Shown here piece by piece: positions 10,429 to 24,300 of a stretch of DNA of 64,000 nt. This stretch comes from Parietaria judaica. Taxonomy: Eukaryota; Streptophyta; Magnoliopsida; Rosales; Urticaceae. Under the pieces are notes generated by a model. The model was not told the DNA's origin. It saw nothing but the letters and a program-made list of their open reading frames with translations, and made no database searches. The stretch lies in contig OX940871.1 of the NCBI GenBank assembly GCA_954871525.1, forward strand, positions 23,100,586 to 23,164,585. The letters are read 5' to 3'. Both the position numbers and the translations under genes were made by a program. How positions within the stretch are numbered: position 1 is the stretch's first letter; each line of letters opens with the position of its first letter.

Positions 10429-10707
10429 CTGGGGTGGAGCCAGAACTTTAACTAAGAGGAGGGAGGTGGTGAAATTAATAGAACATAAATATCAAAATAA
10501 ATTAAAAATATGTAGAGATTGGGAATTGAACCTTGGGCTATAACCTGGAAGAGCAACAAGATTCCACTACACTATAGTTACGTTAAATCTACAAATGCAA
10601 GGTTAATTATTTATATATAAACTTATATAAGAATATGAACACATTAAAATAAAAAAAATAAGGAGCTCGAAAAAATTGGGGGGCGGCCGCCCTCGCTCCG
10701 CCCCTGG
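10429..10707. mobile_element. 279-bp non-autonomous DNA transposon (MITE-like)
   Basis: Imperfect inverted termini: CTGGGGTGGAGCCAG at the left, and CCAGGGGCGGAGCGAG when the right end is read inward. A perfect 7-bp duplication, TATTATA, flanks it at 10422-10428 and 10708-10714. The paralogous copy A keeps the empty site with a single TATTATA at 8513-8519. There is no coding capacity. The superfamily is uncertain; a hAT-like element is possible although the duplication is 7 rather than 8 bp. Confidence 0.85.
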
Positions 10708-10734
10708 TATTATAAATTACACACTATGCACATA

Positions 10735-11454
10735 TCAAAAGAATGTTGTCATTCAAACATGATTCTATAACAACTGCGTTCACAAACTGGAATCCATGCA
10801 TGTTTATCGAAGTCATGTTCTCCATCTTTTTTATGGAAGTCGCAAGAATAAATAATATCTTAAACTTGGAATCAACCGTTCAATATGATCTCACGTTATC
10901 CACCACTTCAAAGTTTTCTAGGAGATAGACATTACCATCCTCTATCTTTTGTTTAAATATTTCCTCCAATTCATTTTAAATTGTTGCGCTCGTTAAACTT
11001 TGCTGGAAAAACAAACTATGATATATTGCATGAGAGTATTTTCTTATAAACAAAATGGTAAAATGAGAGTCAAGATTATTAAGTTCCATAACAACCTAAA
11101 TGAAAATGTAACAATACAGTAACAAACCGACATTAACAATCTTATTCTAGTGTTATATTTTAATTTTATATTGCACGCAACACTTTTCTTTTTTTAATTA
11201 ATTAGGAACTGTTTTTTTTTTTTCATTTTACTAAACAACAATAAAAATAACAAATGCAAAAAATTTGTATTAAAAATGTGGAAAATGAATATATTGAAAA
11301 CAAGACTTACATTTTCATCGATCAAGACCATATCGAGATTTATGATAACTCCATTTCTTCTTAGGATTAGAGTTTTCCACAATCTACAAACCCTAATGTT
11401 CATTGAGTTTTTGATAGTTTGGGGTGTCAAATTTTCAAGAGTTTGACATTCCAT
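10735..11454 (-). pseudogene. RPA70/DUF223-type gene relic, copy B
   Basis: Exon 1 (11311-11454) reads MECQTLENLTPQTIKN, then IRVCRLWKTLILRRNGV and INLDMVLIDEN, and ends at a GTAAGT donor. Exon 2 begins at 11002 after TTTTCCAG. It gives QSLTSATI, a stop, then NELEEIFKQKIEDGNVYLLE, NFEVVDNVRSY, a stop, and TVDSKFKILFILATSIKKM. Both stops stand where the family has Arg or a similar residue. The pattern matches the first two exons of DUF223 (PF02721) proteins related to the large RPA subunit. It is less damaged than copy A but not functional; the 3' part is interrupted by the transposon at 10429-10707. Confidence 0.72.
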
Positions 11455-11650
11455 TTTGAGGAAAACAAAAAAAAAGCTAACATAGATTGTTATTACCATC
11501 ATTTTAAACTCTCCTATATATAGTTTGATGGCGGAAGGTGAAAAGTTGGCTTCAGTCATTTTGCAAAATAATAACTTTTCTCCTCAAAATAATAGAAGAA
11601 ATCCAAGACAATTTGACTATCAACTGTGCATATGGTGTTTTTTGGGATAT

Positions 11651-13128
11651 TAAGAATTACGAATTCTTATAGGATATTTCGGTTTACTCATTTAGTGAAC
11701 AATAAAGGGAAAATAACTATAACTATAACTATTCACATAAAAGGAATAATAAAAGATTAAACAAAATAGAATCTTTAACTAAGCGATGCTTGTGAGAATA
11801 TTAAACATTCATAGAAAAAGAACTAATCACTTCACATTAAAATTGCAAGCGAAAAGTGATATTTTTAGAGGAATAAAATCCACGTACAAATGCATCATAA
11901 ATATTTTCGTTAATTTTAAATATTAATTGATAGGGTTCATCGTATATATATATATATTCTTTTAAAGGGTATGAATTCAAATTCTAAAAATTAGCATTTG
12001 AGCATATCTATATAATAGAATTTTCTTGAGAAAATTTTGTCTATCATTCTTTAATATATAGATTAAAACTTGTACTAAATTATAGAGAGGGGCAACAATG
12101 CAAGCCTACATGGCAGGTTTATTAAGGCCGCAAGGTGGGTAGCTTGCGGGACAAGCTTAAGAGGTCCTCGAGCCGATCGGAGTCGGACAAGGCTTTTGAA
12201 CAACCGGGGCGGACATACGAAAACACAACTTGGCCTCGCGGAGAGGGCATTTAAGTCTTGGAATCAATTGGGCCTTTCAGCCCAAACAACTTGGCTTCTA
12301 GACCTTAATAAACATTAGCTGGGGTAGTATTGTCATTTAGTTTTATAAGTATTAAAACGTTAATTTAATTTTTAAAGACCATGCAAGAAAAAATCGAAGA
12401 AGATCTATTAAGAAATCTACACTTAAGAAATGGACCCATTCAATTTGAATTTTTAAAATGAAGCTTTGAAATTGAGTCAAATGCTAATGTAAGATAAAGT
12501 GCGAATTCAAAAATGCCTTTACGAAGCAAAGAAAAATAATAATAATAATAATATCCCAACAATACTTTTCCTCTCATCATTTCCGCGTTTAATTAATTAA
12601 TTAACAACACGCTCTTTAGGACCAAAATATTATAAGGAAAAAAATCAACGTATGAATAAATAAAAAAGATTAATCGCTACTTCTTTAGTAATACCCCTGA
12701 ACTTTCATGTTTGTATAATTTTTCCTCTAAATTTTAGTTTTTAACAGTAATGACTTGTACTTACAAAAATTAACACATTATGTTATACGTATTAAAATTT
12801 CCATATGATTTGCTGAAGAGTATTTTCTATGACTTGATAATTTTTCTGTAAATTGTGAAAAAATTTCCATGATAGTTAATAGTTATCGAAATTTGAAACT
12901 ACAACTACCAATTCTTTCACAATAATTCAATATTCTAATAATTTAGTACGATAATATTAATCAATAACTAGATTAATGATAAAAAAGTAATTTAGTAAAT
13001 TACGTAAAATGCAAATATTAGCACTTTTTGTCGTAATTTAACACTTATTAGAAGTGTATTAATGAGCAAACTACACTAGGCATTAGTGTCAATAATTCTA
13101 TGAGTTAATAACGACATATGTACTTAAT
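11651..13128. other. AT-rich spacer with one GC-rich island
   Basis: No gene seen. A GC-rich island at about 12090-12300 stands out sharply from its surroundings but has no open frame I recognise; it may be a remnant of an LTR or other transposon. There is an (AAT)n run at about 12537-12552 and an (AT)n run near 11946-11957. Confidence 0.45.
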
Positions 13129-13502
13129 GGGTGCGTTTGGCATAGCTTATTTAACCTTGTTTTTGTTTATAAAATAAACTTAACCGCTATTCAGGTGTTT
13201 GGCAAAATTGTTTTTCCAAAAAACACAAAATTGATTTGAATTTTTGTACATAAATTGTAAAAGCTAGGATTCGTAGCTTTTGATTTTTTCTAAAAACAAA
13301 AATACGGTTTTAGTCTATTTTAGTCTTTTTAGCCTAAATAATTTTTTTTACCAAACGCTAAAACAGTTTTTGTTACCAACAACAACTGTTTTATAAACAA
13401 TTTACCAAACACCTGGCGGTTTTTCTCAAAAACAATTTATTTTCTAAACTAAAACTAAAAACAATTTTTGTAAAAATTAAGCTGTGCATGCCAAACGGGC
13501 CC
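13129..13502. mobile_element. MITE with GGGTGCGTTTGGCA-type termini
   Basis: The left end GGGTGCGTTTGGCATAGCTT pairs with the right end, which read inward is GGGCCCGTTTGGCATGCACA. Both sides abut AAT, which may be a 3-bp duplication. The interior is AT-rich, with self-complementary AACAAAAA and TTTTTGTT stretches and no coding capacity. GTTTGGCA-type ends are typical of PIF/Harbinger- or hAT-derived plant MITEs. Confidence 0.7.
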
Positions 13503-15152
13503 AATATTTTGAATTTTGAAATAGCATAAATCTATATATTTTTTTTTACACTGGAGAAGCGCGACATTAATTTTATTTTTCTTCAAATTTTGACAGTTTT
13601 TGATGAATTTTAACAAAATTTTGGACATGTCATCACGTGTCATTACGTATTAGACACTTATCGCTTATAAAAAATCTGCAACATTTTAGTTTTATTTTCT
13701 GGCGATGACAATAGTTTAGTCACAAAAAAATAAGCGCAAAACAAAATAATAGACATTGTGAATTTGACAGTGAAAAGAAAAGTTACGTTGCTTCATCACA
13801 TTTTCCAATCGACATAGTTTATAGTTAAGTACACTTTTCTCGAATGGTAGTGTTGATAGTTAAATATATTTTTCTCAAAATCGACAAAATATTATCGAAA
13901 AAGTCACGCGTGACACAAATACCTTGTTTGGTAACTAATTCAAAATTTCTATTTTTCATTTTTTCGGTTCTTTATAAATGTAGTATTGTAAATTGTTGTA
14001 GTTGTTTTCAAATAATTGTTTGGTATTTATCTTCGTTGTACATTATTCTTTCTGTTTTCTTTTAAAAAAATTATTTTCTAAACATCAATAATATAAAATA
14101 TAATTACCTATACAAGATATAGTGTAAGTCGCTTACAATAATAAGTGTACATAATAATCTTTAGTTCTTCACGGACAATGACTCCATGGGTGAGAGAGAA
14201 GAGAGAAAATAAAATGATTATTACAAAAAAAATTCAAACACAATTCTTGAATTTTGAATTTGTTCATTAAACAACACAATTATTCACTAATCCTTTTTCC
14301 AAGACTGTATACAGTATCAAACAATTAAGTCATCATTTTTTCCCTACTGTTTTCATTTAAAAATAGAAAATAAATTTTCGATTGCTTACTAAACTGTAAC
14401 ATTCCTTTTTTTAGCATGTCTTAACGTGCAAGGAGATACATTGTGATTTTTTAAAAGTATATTGAAGACCGAATTACACCAATTATAAAATTACAAGGGC
14501 ATTACTGCAATAGATAAATAACTCTAAATGCAGTAAGATTCCATGAATGTCAGAGTTAGTAATTACTTTTTTTTTTTTAATTTGACAAAAATATCGTGGA
14601 ATAAGCCGTGTATTGTAAATATATATATATTTAGTGGTAAAAATCCTAGAATTATTATTTTATTGGCTTCCATGAGTTATACAAGTTAAGTACTTACATG
14701 TGACATGTGTCCAAAATAGATAAATCACTGGCAAAAATACTTATGTTATTATTTCTAATGACAATAATAGTTCATACCTAGGCACTTAACTGAGGCAGTA
14801 GACGGAAACTAACAGAATGATAGCTTAAAAACTTTGACCCTAAAAATATTACACAAGAATTTGGTTATAAGAAAATCAATAATTCAAGGACTTTCACCTA
14901 GAAAATATAACACAAGAACTTATTTCTAACAAAATTGATAACCTGAATTTAGTACTCGATAAACTAATAATCTCAATAAGATAATATTTTTATACAGTCC
15001 AGACTTTTTTTAATTTAAGTGTACTAAAGTTGATAACAAAATTAATGTGAGGGCATTAGTGGCAATTATCTATTTGCAGTAAAGATTCGCAGAGTTGGTA
15101 AATAAGTCCATCTTTCTCGAATTCCATTTGTAATTAGAAATTGCTAAATACG
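13503..15152. other. AT-rich intergenic region upstream of CALS10
   Basis: No convincing coding frame, RNA gene or terminal repeats were found. The last few hundred bases should contain the CALS10 promoter, but I could not pick out a specific core element. Confidence 0.45.
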
Positions 15153-15180
15153 CTTCTTCTTCTTCTTCTTCTTCTTCTTT
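15153..15180. repeat. (CTT)n microsatellite in the CALS10 leader
   Basis: About nine CTT units, some 210 bases upstream of the CALS10 ATG and probably within its 5' UTR, where CT-rich runs are usual in plants. Confidence 0.9.
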
Positions 15181-15389
15181 TACGTTTTCATTTTTCCCGC
15201 GATCTCCGCGTTTCTCTGAACTCCTTCCTTATCGCTTCGTGTCCGAACCAGAGACCCACCTCCGAGCTCCGTCTCCACCGGCCTCCCGAGTCGGCTCGGA
15301 GCTCGCCGTTTTCGCACAACCGAGCTGCCAAGGAAGAAGAGGATTCTGCAACCCTAGGGCTTTGGATCGGCTGATTCGGCCACCTAGCC

Positions 15390-18300
15390 ATGGCTAGGGT
15401 GCACGAGAACTGGGAGAGGCTGACCCGGGCGACGCTGAACCGCGAGCAGCTCAGGACCGCCGGGCAAGGCCACGAGAGGACGCAGAGCGGGATCGCCGGC
15501 TCCGTCCCGCCGTCGCTCGTCAAATCGACCAACATCGACGCGATCTTGCAGGCCGCCGACGAGATTCAGTCCGACGACCCCACCGTCGCGAGGATTTGTG
15601 AGTATTGTTTCGGGTTCTTTTTTCGATTTTTCAGTGTCGATGGTGGAATTAGGAATGTTGAGTTTCGGAGCTCCTCGTTAGCTTGTTGAGCTTGAACAAT
15701 ATCATTGCTCAGCGGGGCACGTTAAGAACGGCGAAAATGGAAGAAAAAAACGGCGAAACTTGAAAAAGATAAGGTTTTTGATGCTGAAAGTTTACGTTTT
15801 TAGGAACTCCTCGCTAGCTGGGTGAGCTTGAAATCAACATTCTCAATTTGTAAACAACTAATGTGAAGAAATAACTTGGAAACTGTTTTGGGCTCGAATT
15901 TTTTTATTTTGCTGTTCGAACTTAAAATCGACTCTACTCGTGTTTTATTAAATGAAATAAGGCAGAACAAAGCTCAAGCATATGTTTTTGGAATTATGCA
16001 TGTACTTTGAATTCTACATTGTATTTTTAGTTGAGGTCAAGGCATTAATCTACTTGTTTAGGTGATTAGAATGTGTACTTGATTGTGATTATCAGCTTTG
16101 CTTCAATCGACAGACGTGGCAGTAATTTGTTTCGAATTTTATGTGGCAAGTTATTTGTGATAAATCTATCTTCTCACATCTTAGTTTCCAAAAGATACGA
16201 TAAGAATTAAGAACTTCTCTAGTGTTAATTTATGAAAATTATACGAACGTCCAGGAGTATTGTGTATTAACTTAAAATGTTCTTACTCCTTCGGGCGTCT
16301 CTATCATCATCAGCTTTATATTATATATTATTAAGTAAAAAACAGCTCAGCTTCCTTTATAATCCTATATATAGATTAGTATATTCCACTCTTATTCAAT
16401 GTGTATGTAATATTCATATCTGTTAATAGATTTTGTATACACATGTTGGCTTGTAATGTATTGATACTAGGACTATTGTTTTCATTTCAGTGTGTGAGCA
16501 GGCATACAGCATGGCCCAAAATCTTGATCCAAACAGCAATGGTAGAGGTGTTCTTCAGTTTAAGACTGGTTTGATGTCAGTAATTAAGGTATTGTATTGT
16601 ATTGTATTTTTTTTTTTTTACATTTATATCGTTATTGTCTGTGTTAGTCAATAACATTAACATTGAATATGTTTATAGCAAAAACTTGCAAAAAGAGATG
16701 GTGCTCGGATAGACCGTAACCGTGATATTGAACACCTCTGGGAATTTTACCAACGCTATAAGAGACGGCATAGAGTCGAAGACATGCAAAAAGAACAACA
16801 AAGATTACAGGAGACCGGAACTTTTAGCTCTAATTTTGGAGAGTAAGGCCTTCATGCTTATAAATTAGAGTCTAGTGCTTGTACCTCTTATTCTTTCTTA
16901 CCAATGTGCATTGGGACTCAAAGATTGTGATGTCTTTGAGCATGTAAAACTGGAAGAACCTCTCTGTTTGAATCCGTATTTTTCCTTGATGATCACCTTA
17001 CCCTCATTGTATTGGTTAGGTTGGAATTAAGATCATTAAGGATGAAAAAGGTAGTTGCTACCTTAAGAGCTTTGGTTGAGGTCATGGAGGCACTTAGTAA
17101 CGATGCAGATCCCGAGGGAGTTGGTAAACATATTAAGGATGAGGTACTTGTTATTCTTCTTTTGGTCGCTAATGTAGTTATCGTAAATAACTACTTAAAT
17201 GAATAACTATAAACTTGTGGTTTTGAACAAGTTATCGCTAATATGTTTATAGTTAGTCAGTAATTTAGTTGGGGATGTATATTAAAATTTAAAAGAAGGG
17301 CTTCACACTTCTAATAATACTTGTGGTTTTGGCCTTTCAGCTGCGAAGAATCAAAGCATCTGAGGCAACATTATCTGGGGAGATCACACCATATAACATC
17401 GTACCTCTAGACGCGCCATCATTGTCTAATGCTATTGGAGTTTTCCCGGAGGTGAGTTGACCCTTTGACATTCCTCGTTTCGTTGACTCCTCAAAACTTA
17501 CAACATAAGTGCCCTATTGAGAACGTGTTTTGGTTAATCATGTGGTCCACCTTATGTCTCTATGATATGTAACTTTGAATAACTTGCCAGGTTAGAGCTG
17601 CAACACTTGCGATTAGATACACTGAACATTACCCTCAACTTCCTGCTGAATTTGAGATTTCTGGGGAACGAGATGCAGACATGTTTGATCTTCTTGAATA
17701 TGCATTCGGTTTCCAGGTTTGGATATGTCCTTCACCTTCTTGTGAATTTTTTATATTACAAATTCTTATGACTATTTGTTCGTGTTGATATTTTCCTCCC
17801 CATCGCCGTTTCTCTTACCTATATATATGATTATTAGGCTTACTATGTATGTAGAAAGGAACTATATGAATCTATTGTTTTTTAATTTGGAACTGTATTT
17901 TATATTTATTGAGAAACTTTAACATTAGAGCATACCTAAACATTAGAGCACGACCTTTTCTGTTGCGGGGGACTCACGTCAACATGTACGTGGAATTAAG
18001 GGGAGGTGGAGGCAGGTTTATATATTGGCTGCAACAGTCGATGACACAGTGCAGTACTTCTATTGGTATTGGGATAAAAATACCAAGGACATTACAATAG
18101 TTGTCATTATTCATTAACACAGAATTATCCTAGTCTAAAATGTATTTTTTTTATTGATTAGCTGTAAAGTGTTAAGTGTAAACTATATAAATGAGTGGTT
18201 TATAAATTTATTTACAAATCTTTTGTTTCCCTGATTCCTATAAAAAAAACTTTGGTCTTTTATTTGATTCAAGCTTGTCCTTGTCTGCTTATGCCATCTG

Positions 18301-21300
18301 TAGATGTTTCTTATTGAATAAAAGGGTATGCACTTAGCTTGATACATATGGTTAATATAGTATTTATCCAATTCTTTGTGCTGTTTCAAAGGACTTCCAA
18401 TTTTACATGTACTCAATTAGCTGTTCTTTCTTGTATTCATGTTTACGTACGGGGTTGATTTCTTTTGTCCTCTTATATATCTATCTTATGCTAACTGATT
18501 GACCTGTTTTCTTTCTTTATCTCTTTTATTTTTTTTTTAGAAAGACAACATAAGGAACCAAAGAGAGCACATTGTTCTTGCCATAGCAAATGCACAATCA
18601 CGACTTGGCATACCTGCTCAGGGTGATCCAGTAAGCATTGTGACTTACATTTTTATAATCATTTCATCTTGGCCGAGTCATTCGTTATGTGTGAATTCTG
18701 TCTACTTATAAGATTACCATGATTCGTAATATGTTTGTTGTTAAACTGTTCTTTAAATCATTTGGAATTATGTTGGCTGTTGTACAATTAACTAACGTTT
18801 CTGATATGTTTTGGCATTTTAGAAAATAGACGAGAAAGCAATTGATGAAGTAATTTTAAAGTCGCTGGATAATTACATCGGATGGTGCAAATATTTACGG
18901 ATGCGCCCTGCGTATAACAGGTCACTTTAAAATTTTGCTGTTTTCCTGATTTACTGTATTTAAGCTTTTAAATAAAATTGTTGTTAAAAAAAAAATTGAT
19001 TCAAATTTTAAACTGCTTATTTTGTGGCTATATCTGTTTACAGTTTTAAAGCACTTGACAGAGACAGAAAGCTTTTTCTAGTCTCATTATACTTTTTGAT
19101 ATGGGGTGAAGCTGCAAATGTCCGTTTTCTTCCCGAATGCTTATGTTACATATTTCACCATGTAAGTATCCAGCTTTGAGGTTACAATGAATCTGAGTCG
19201 CCATTATACATATTTTGAAGTTGGTTCTTATTCTATAGCTTTCTTAGATCTCTCTCTTCAAATTTTAATCATTATGGTCGATTTCTGTAAAGCAGCCTTC
19301 TCTGTAATTGTTCTGCAGTTATTTTGGGCAATTCATCTGTCTTTTGACATAAAATTAGGGATCTGATAATGAGAGTTAAAGTTGCATTTAAGCTTTTATC
19401 ATGTATAATATATGTATTGAATTCACTCTGATAACGTTGATTATTAATTAATCTTTTACAGATGGCAAAAGAATTAGATGCTATATTGGATCATGGGGAA
19501 GCGAATGTTGCCAACAGCTGCAAAACTGAATCTGGTTCTGCGTTTTTCCTTGAGAAAGTTATTCAGCCAATATATGACGTAATTTCAGCGGTAAGAGGAT
19601 ATCTCTATAAAGTCTCCATTATTCGGAACTAACAATGCTCATTTCTGTGACCGTGATAACACTCTTTAAGGCTCGCCTCAGCTGAGTGAGGTGTATGCCT
19701 CAGTTCTCTGCGTTATTGCACACGCCCTGAGGCGATCTTTAAAATTGCTGACAATTTCTATCAGTGTTTTAAAATGCATGAGGTGCGCAATACTGCGCGT
19801 CTCTATTTCGCAATTTAAACACTGATAGAAGTTGTCAGCATGTTTTGTGGGCTATTGTCAGTGGCCCAATAAATTTTTGTGCAACCACTATTGTGTTTGT
19901 TTGCGGTTGTAGTAATAAAAAATCTATTATCACTATGGATAGACGTTATTTATATAAACTTTGGTTGATTTTGGCTGTTATTGGCTGTTATTGTTATGGT
20001 ATGACCGGCTTTAGATGATTTTGCTTTTTCAGTCCCATCTACCCTTTATTGATTTTTTTTGTTTATATTTTTTCTTTTTTATGTGGCACAGGAAGCTGAT
20101 AGAAACAATAATGGGAAAGCTGCACATTCTGCATGGCGAAATTATGATGACTTTAATGAATATTTTTGGTTCGTTATCTACCTTAAACTGTTTTAAGGTT
20201 GAAGGAAAATAATCTGTTGTTCGCATTCGATATGATATTTTCTCATTTGTTGTGTATGTAGGTCACGTTCTTGCATGCAGCTGAGCTGGCCGATGAAGAT
20301 GGATTCATCATTTCTAAGGAAGCCTACAAAAGGAAAGAGGGTAATGTAATTCTTTGCCAAGTTGATTCATATATTATTTATCTATTGTTCTATGTTTCGG
20401 AATTTGATCAGTGATTTTGTCCATTTTTGTTGAAATACTTACTTGGGTGATTAGAGCAACGTCTTGATTTTCATTAAAAAAATAAAGCACTTGAGATTTG
20501 AGAACTAGAAGCATACATTTTCGAAGAGGCTACTTTCCATTACCAAGTTCCATTGTTAAGGATACAGAACTGTTAGCTAAAGAAAGAATTGACATTTTTT
20601 TTATTTAAGAATTTAGTCTTTTTTTATTCCTCTCACACTATTGGTATCAATTATTTTTGTTAAAACTTAAAAGAAGTTATAATAATTAGATCTGACCCCC
20701 TCTAGAATCATTATAAATCATTCAGTCCCCTAGATTCGGACTGACTATTCCAAATTTATATCTATTTACAAGTGAATCTTTCTGCGGTTCCTGTCACTAT
20801 TATTGTTTTCATTGTTTCTTTAATTATCTGGTCTTTATATATTAACTCATCATGGAGATTTTTAGACTGGCAAAAGCACTTTCGTTGAGCACCGAACGTT
20901 TCTTCACTTGTACCGGAGTTTTCATCGTTTGTGGATCTTTCTTGCCTTGATGTTTCAGGTACTTCTACTTTTCCTCTTAAAAAAGATAATTTGTCAGTTG
21001 CTAAAGCATATAATTTTTTATTCTTTGATTCTTTCTTTACAGGCTTTAGCAATTATAGCCTTCAATGACGCAAAAATTAATTTACATACTTTCAAGAGTG
21101 TACTTAGCGTTGGGCCAACATATGTGATCATGAATTTCTTTGAGAGTAAGTTATTTTGCTTCCTTTTCTTTTTTGCTGTAAAGTTTTACTCAAAACTCTC
21201 TTCGGAATCATAAATTATTTCGCTTTTATTATCGTGATGTATTGTCAATAGGCTTTTTGGATGTCATACTCATGTTTGGGGCATACACCGGTGCTAGGGG

Positions 21301-24300
21301 AATGGCTATCTCAAGAATAGTAATTAGATTCTTCTGGTTTGGCTTGTCCTCTGTGTTTGTGACATATGTCTACTTGTGAGTATTTTCTGAATATGTTACA
21401 TTATTTTGATTGAATTAGAATATTCTCTAGGTCTTGAAATTCTAATATTATTACATCATATGAACAAATTGCAGGAGGGTTCTGGATGAAAGAAATAACC
21501 GTAACTCTGACTCCTTCTACTTCAGAATATATATTCTTGTTCTAGGTGTTTATGCCGGAATACGAGTAGGCTTTGGGCTGTTACTTAAATTTCCAGTGTG
21601 TCATAAACTATCTGAATTGTCGGATCAATCATTTTTCCAATTTTTCAAGTGGATTTACCAGGTAAATCCTGCTCAATATTTTCTATAGAGAATATTTTGA
21701 ATGATTCCGAGCACTTTCTTATTGAAAAGTATTCTGTTAAAACTTTAGGATATTCTGAAGTGATTATTAATTTTAACTTTATGTATAATCAGGAGCGTTA
21801 TTACGTCGGACGTGGTCTCTTCGAGAGTCTGAGTGACTATTGCAGGTCCGTTGAACACTTGAAAATCATTTATAATTTTGTATTAACTATTCAGAGTCAT
21901 TCTTTTTACAACATTGGTTTGTAAGGTTTTTTTTCTCTTTCTTTTTTCCTGGGAATAAATTGCTTAGTGCAATGATAGGGGATGACCTTGTAAAGATCTG
22001 GGCTAAGTGCTTCTCATAGTTAATTATTTATTTACCAGTATAGTGTCCTTTAACCACGCCAAACTTGACCACATGCTTTGCTCAGAATTCCTAAACAATT
22101 GGTGGGATTAACATGCATACATCAGGTTGATTTTACTGTTTGTTTCTTTTTTAGTTTTCTAAGTTTTAGATGCTGCAGTTGAAAACCCTGGGTTTTTTTT
22201 AAGGTACTTCCTAGGCGCCCAAGGGTGTTTATTAGCGTTTGCTTTACGTTTTGATTTGTCACATTGACTCAAGACATCTTTTGGGAGAAGTTTGGCCATG
22301 CTCTCACATGAACGGTCTATTGGTCATTGGTTGATTAAAGTTAATTATCCAGAATTCATCTCATTGGTGAATTCCTGCTGGCTTATTACGTGTTTGGATT
22401 GCGCTTTGTTATTGGTTCCTAACAGATCAATCGGTTCTTAAATAGTACATAAGAACTTGTCCTGTGTGAGGCCTATGTACATGGATTGTTCTTTTATATC
22501 TTTAGAATGTCTTAACGCGATGCAGGTATGTGCTCTTTTGGGCGGTGATATTCATAGCCAAGTTCTGCTTCACCTACTTTCTCCAGGCAAGCATCTTATG
22601 CTCATATTGAGTTTCACCTGACTGGATAACATATAATTTAGAAATATGGGAAGTTGGGGATTATTTTTAAATATTTCTTGTACTTAGTTGATTACATCCT
22701 TATGTTTATTGCTACTTACTATACTAGCCTACTATATGATGTAATCTTATGACTGATTACTGATTAGTATAATCATATTTTTATCCCAAAAGCTTACATA
22801 TATTACTTAGACTGTCCTTGAATGCTAATAGTAAAATCTGCTCAGATCCAACCTCTTGTCAACCCAACGAGAATTATCTCCGATCTTCCCGCTGTGCAGT
22901 ACTCGTGGCATGATTTCATTTCAAAGAGTAAGACAGTCAATTTCATTTCTAAGTTCTCCATAGCGGTTAGCAAGAGTTTTGCCGGTTGGAAAATTGATTC
23001 TACTTGCGGTTTTGTCAGATAATAACAACGTCCTGACTATTGTCAGCCTGTGGGCTCCTGTCATCGCTGTAAGTACCGCTTCTTTTTAGCCTTTAAGTTA
23101 ATGTATAGAGGTAGAAGCTGAAATTTATTTCTCATATTGAAGCTGTATGCTAGGATTATTATCAAATTATCAAAACTGGATAGCAATGCAATAGCTCGTC
23201 GATATTTTATTACAACCCAAAATCCAATCTTGTAAAGAGAGTTTCGCTAACCTTCATTAGACCCAAGCTCCCCTCCTTTACGAGAGATTAAGTTTTTGTA
23301 AATGGTTATTTGCTACTCTTTTATTCACTTAAGGTCTATTAAGACTAAACCACGAATAGTGTTATGAATGTAACGTATTTATGCATATAGATGTTCTTTT
23401 TTAGTCTATTATACCTAAAAAATGTTGTAGTCTTTCTGATCTGTTCTACTCCTTCAGATTTATCTCATGGATATCCACATCTGGTATACTCTCTTGTCAG
23501 CTATTATCGGTGGTGTAATGGGTGCACGTGCTCGGTTAGGCGAGGTACTTATTTTACTAATTATAACACTATATAAGAGCTTTTCAAAACAATTTTTTTC
23601 GCTTTCTTGCACTAACTACTTGAACACGAATTTTGAAACAGAAGGAATGTTGCTTTTTTATTTTATTTTTCAATACCTAATTAAATTATGTCCTCATTTG
23701 GGTTCTTAGATAGGATTAAAGATTCATTAGAGGGTATCAAAATGCTGATAGGAACACGTACTGAAACAAAACGTAATGCGCAGGCCACAAACATGGAAGC
23801 CAATTGGTAATCACCAAGACGATGATTAACGAAAACTTTACTGCAAACAACGAAATACACAAAAAGCCGATCTTTCGAGAACACAGCCAAAATTCTACTT
23901 CAAGATGTGTCTTGAGTCAATGGACTAAAAAAATTAAACTGTGCAAAACCCTAGACGCAACTAAATAGGAGAAATTAGGTTTTCGTAATCTTTCTCTTAC
24001 TTCTACTTACCAAAAATAACCCACTAATATTTAGAATATTCAATAATATGATAACTCAAATACATCGAAATAATGGGTATAGCAAATTGATTACGTTTGA
24101 TATTTTTTTAAAATTATTTTAATATTTTATTATCGTTCATATTCGACGTCTTTTGCAATTAATAGTATCTTCTTTCTTGATTGCTGCTCTGTTCAGATAC
24201 GATCAATTGAAATGGTGCACAAACGGTTTGTGAGTTTTCCTGAGGCCTTTGTCAAAAATCTCGTCTCTTCACAAACAAAAAGGTAATATTCAAATGAAGA

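Larger units (their letters stand above)
10250..11650. repeat. segmental duplication, copy B
   Basis: Counterpart of 8420-9705. It opens with two tandem copies of a unit of about 38 bp (TTTGTGCTTCCCTAGTGTTT...) where copy A has one, and it contains the inserted transposon at 10429-10707. Confidence 0.85.

Noticed and set aside
23545..24196. Possible extra gene in CALS10 intron 21 (open frame 23681-23890, minus)
   Set aside because: AT-rich intron sequence without domain or splice context.
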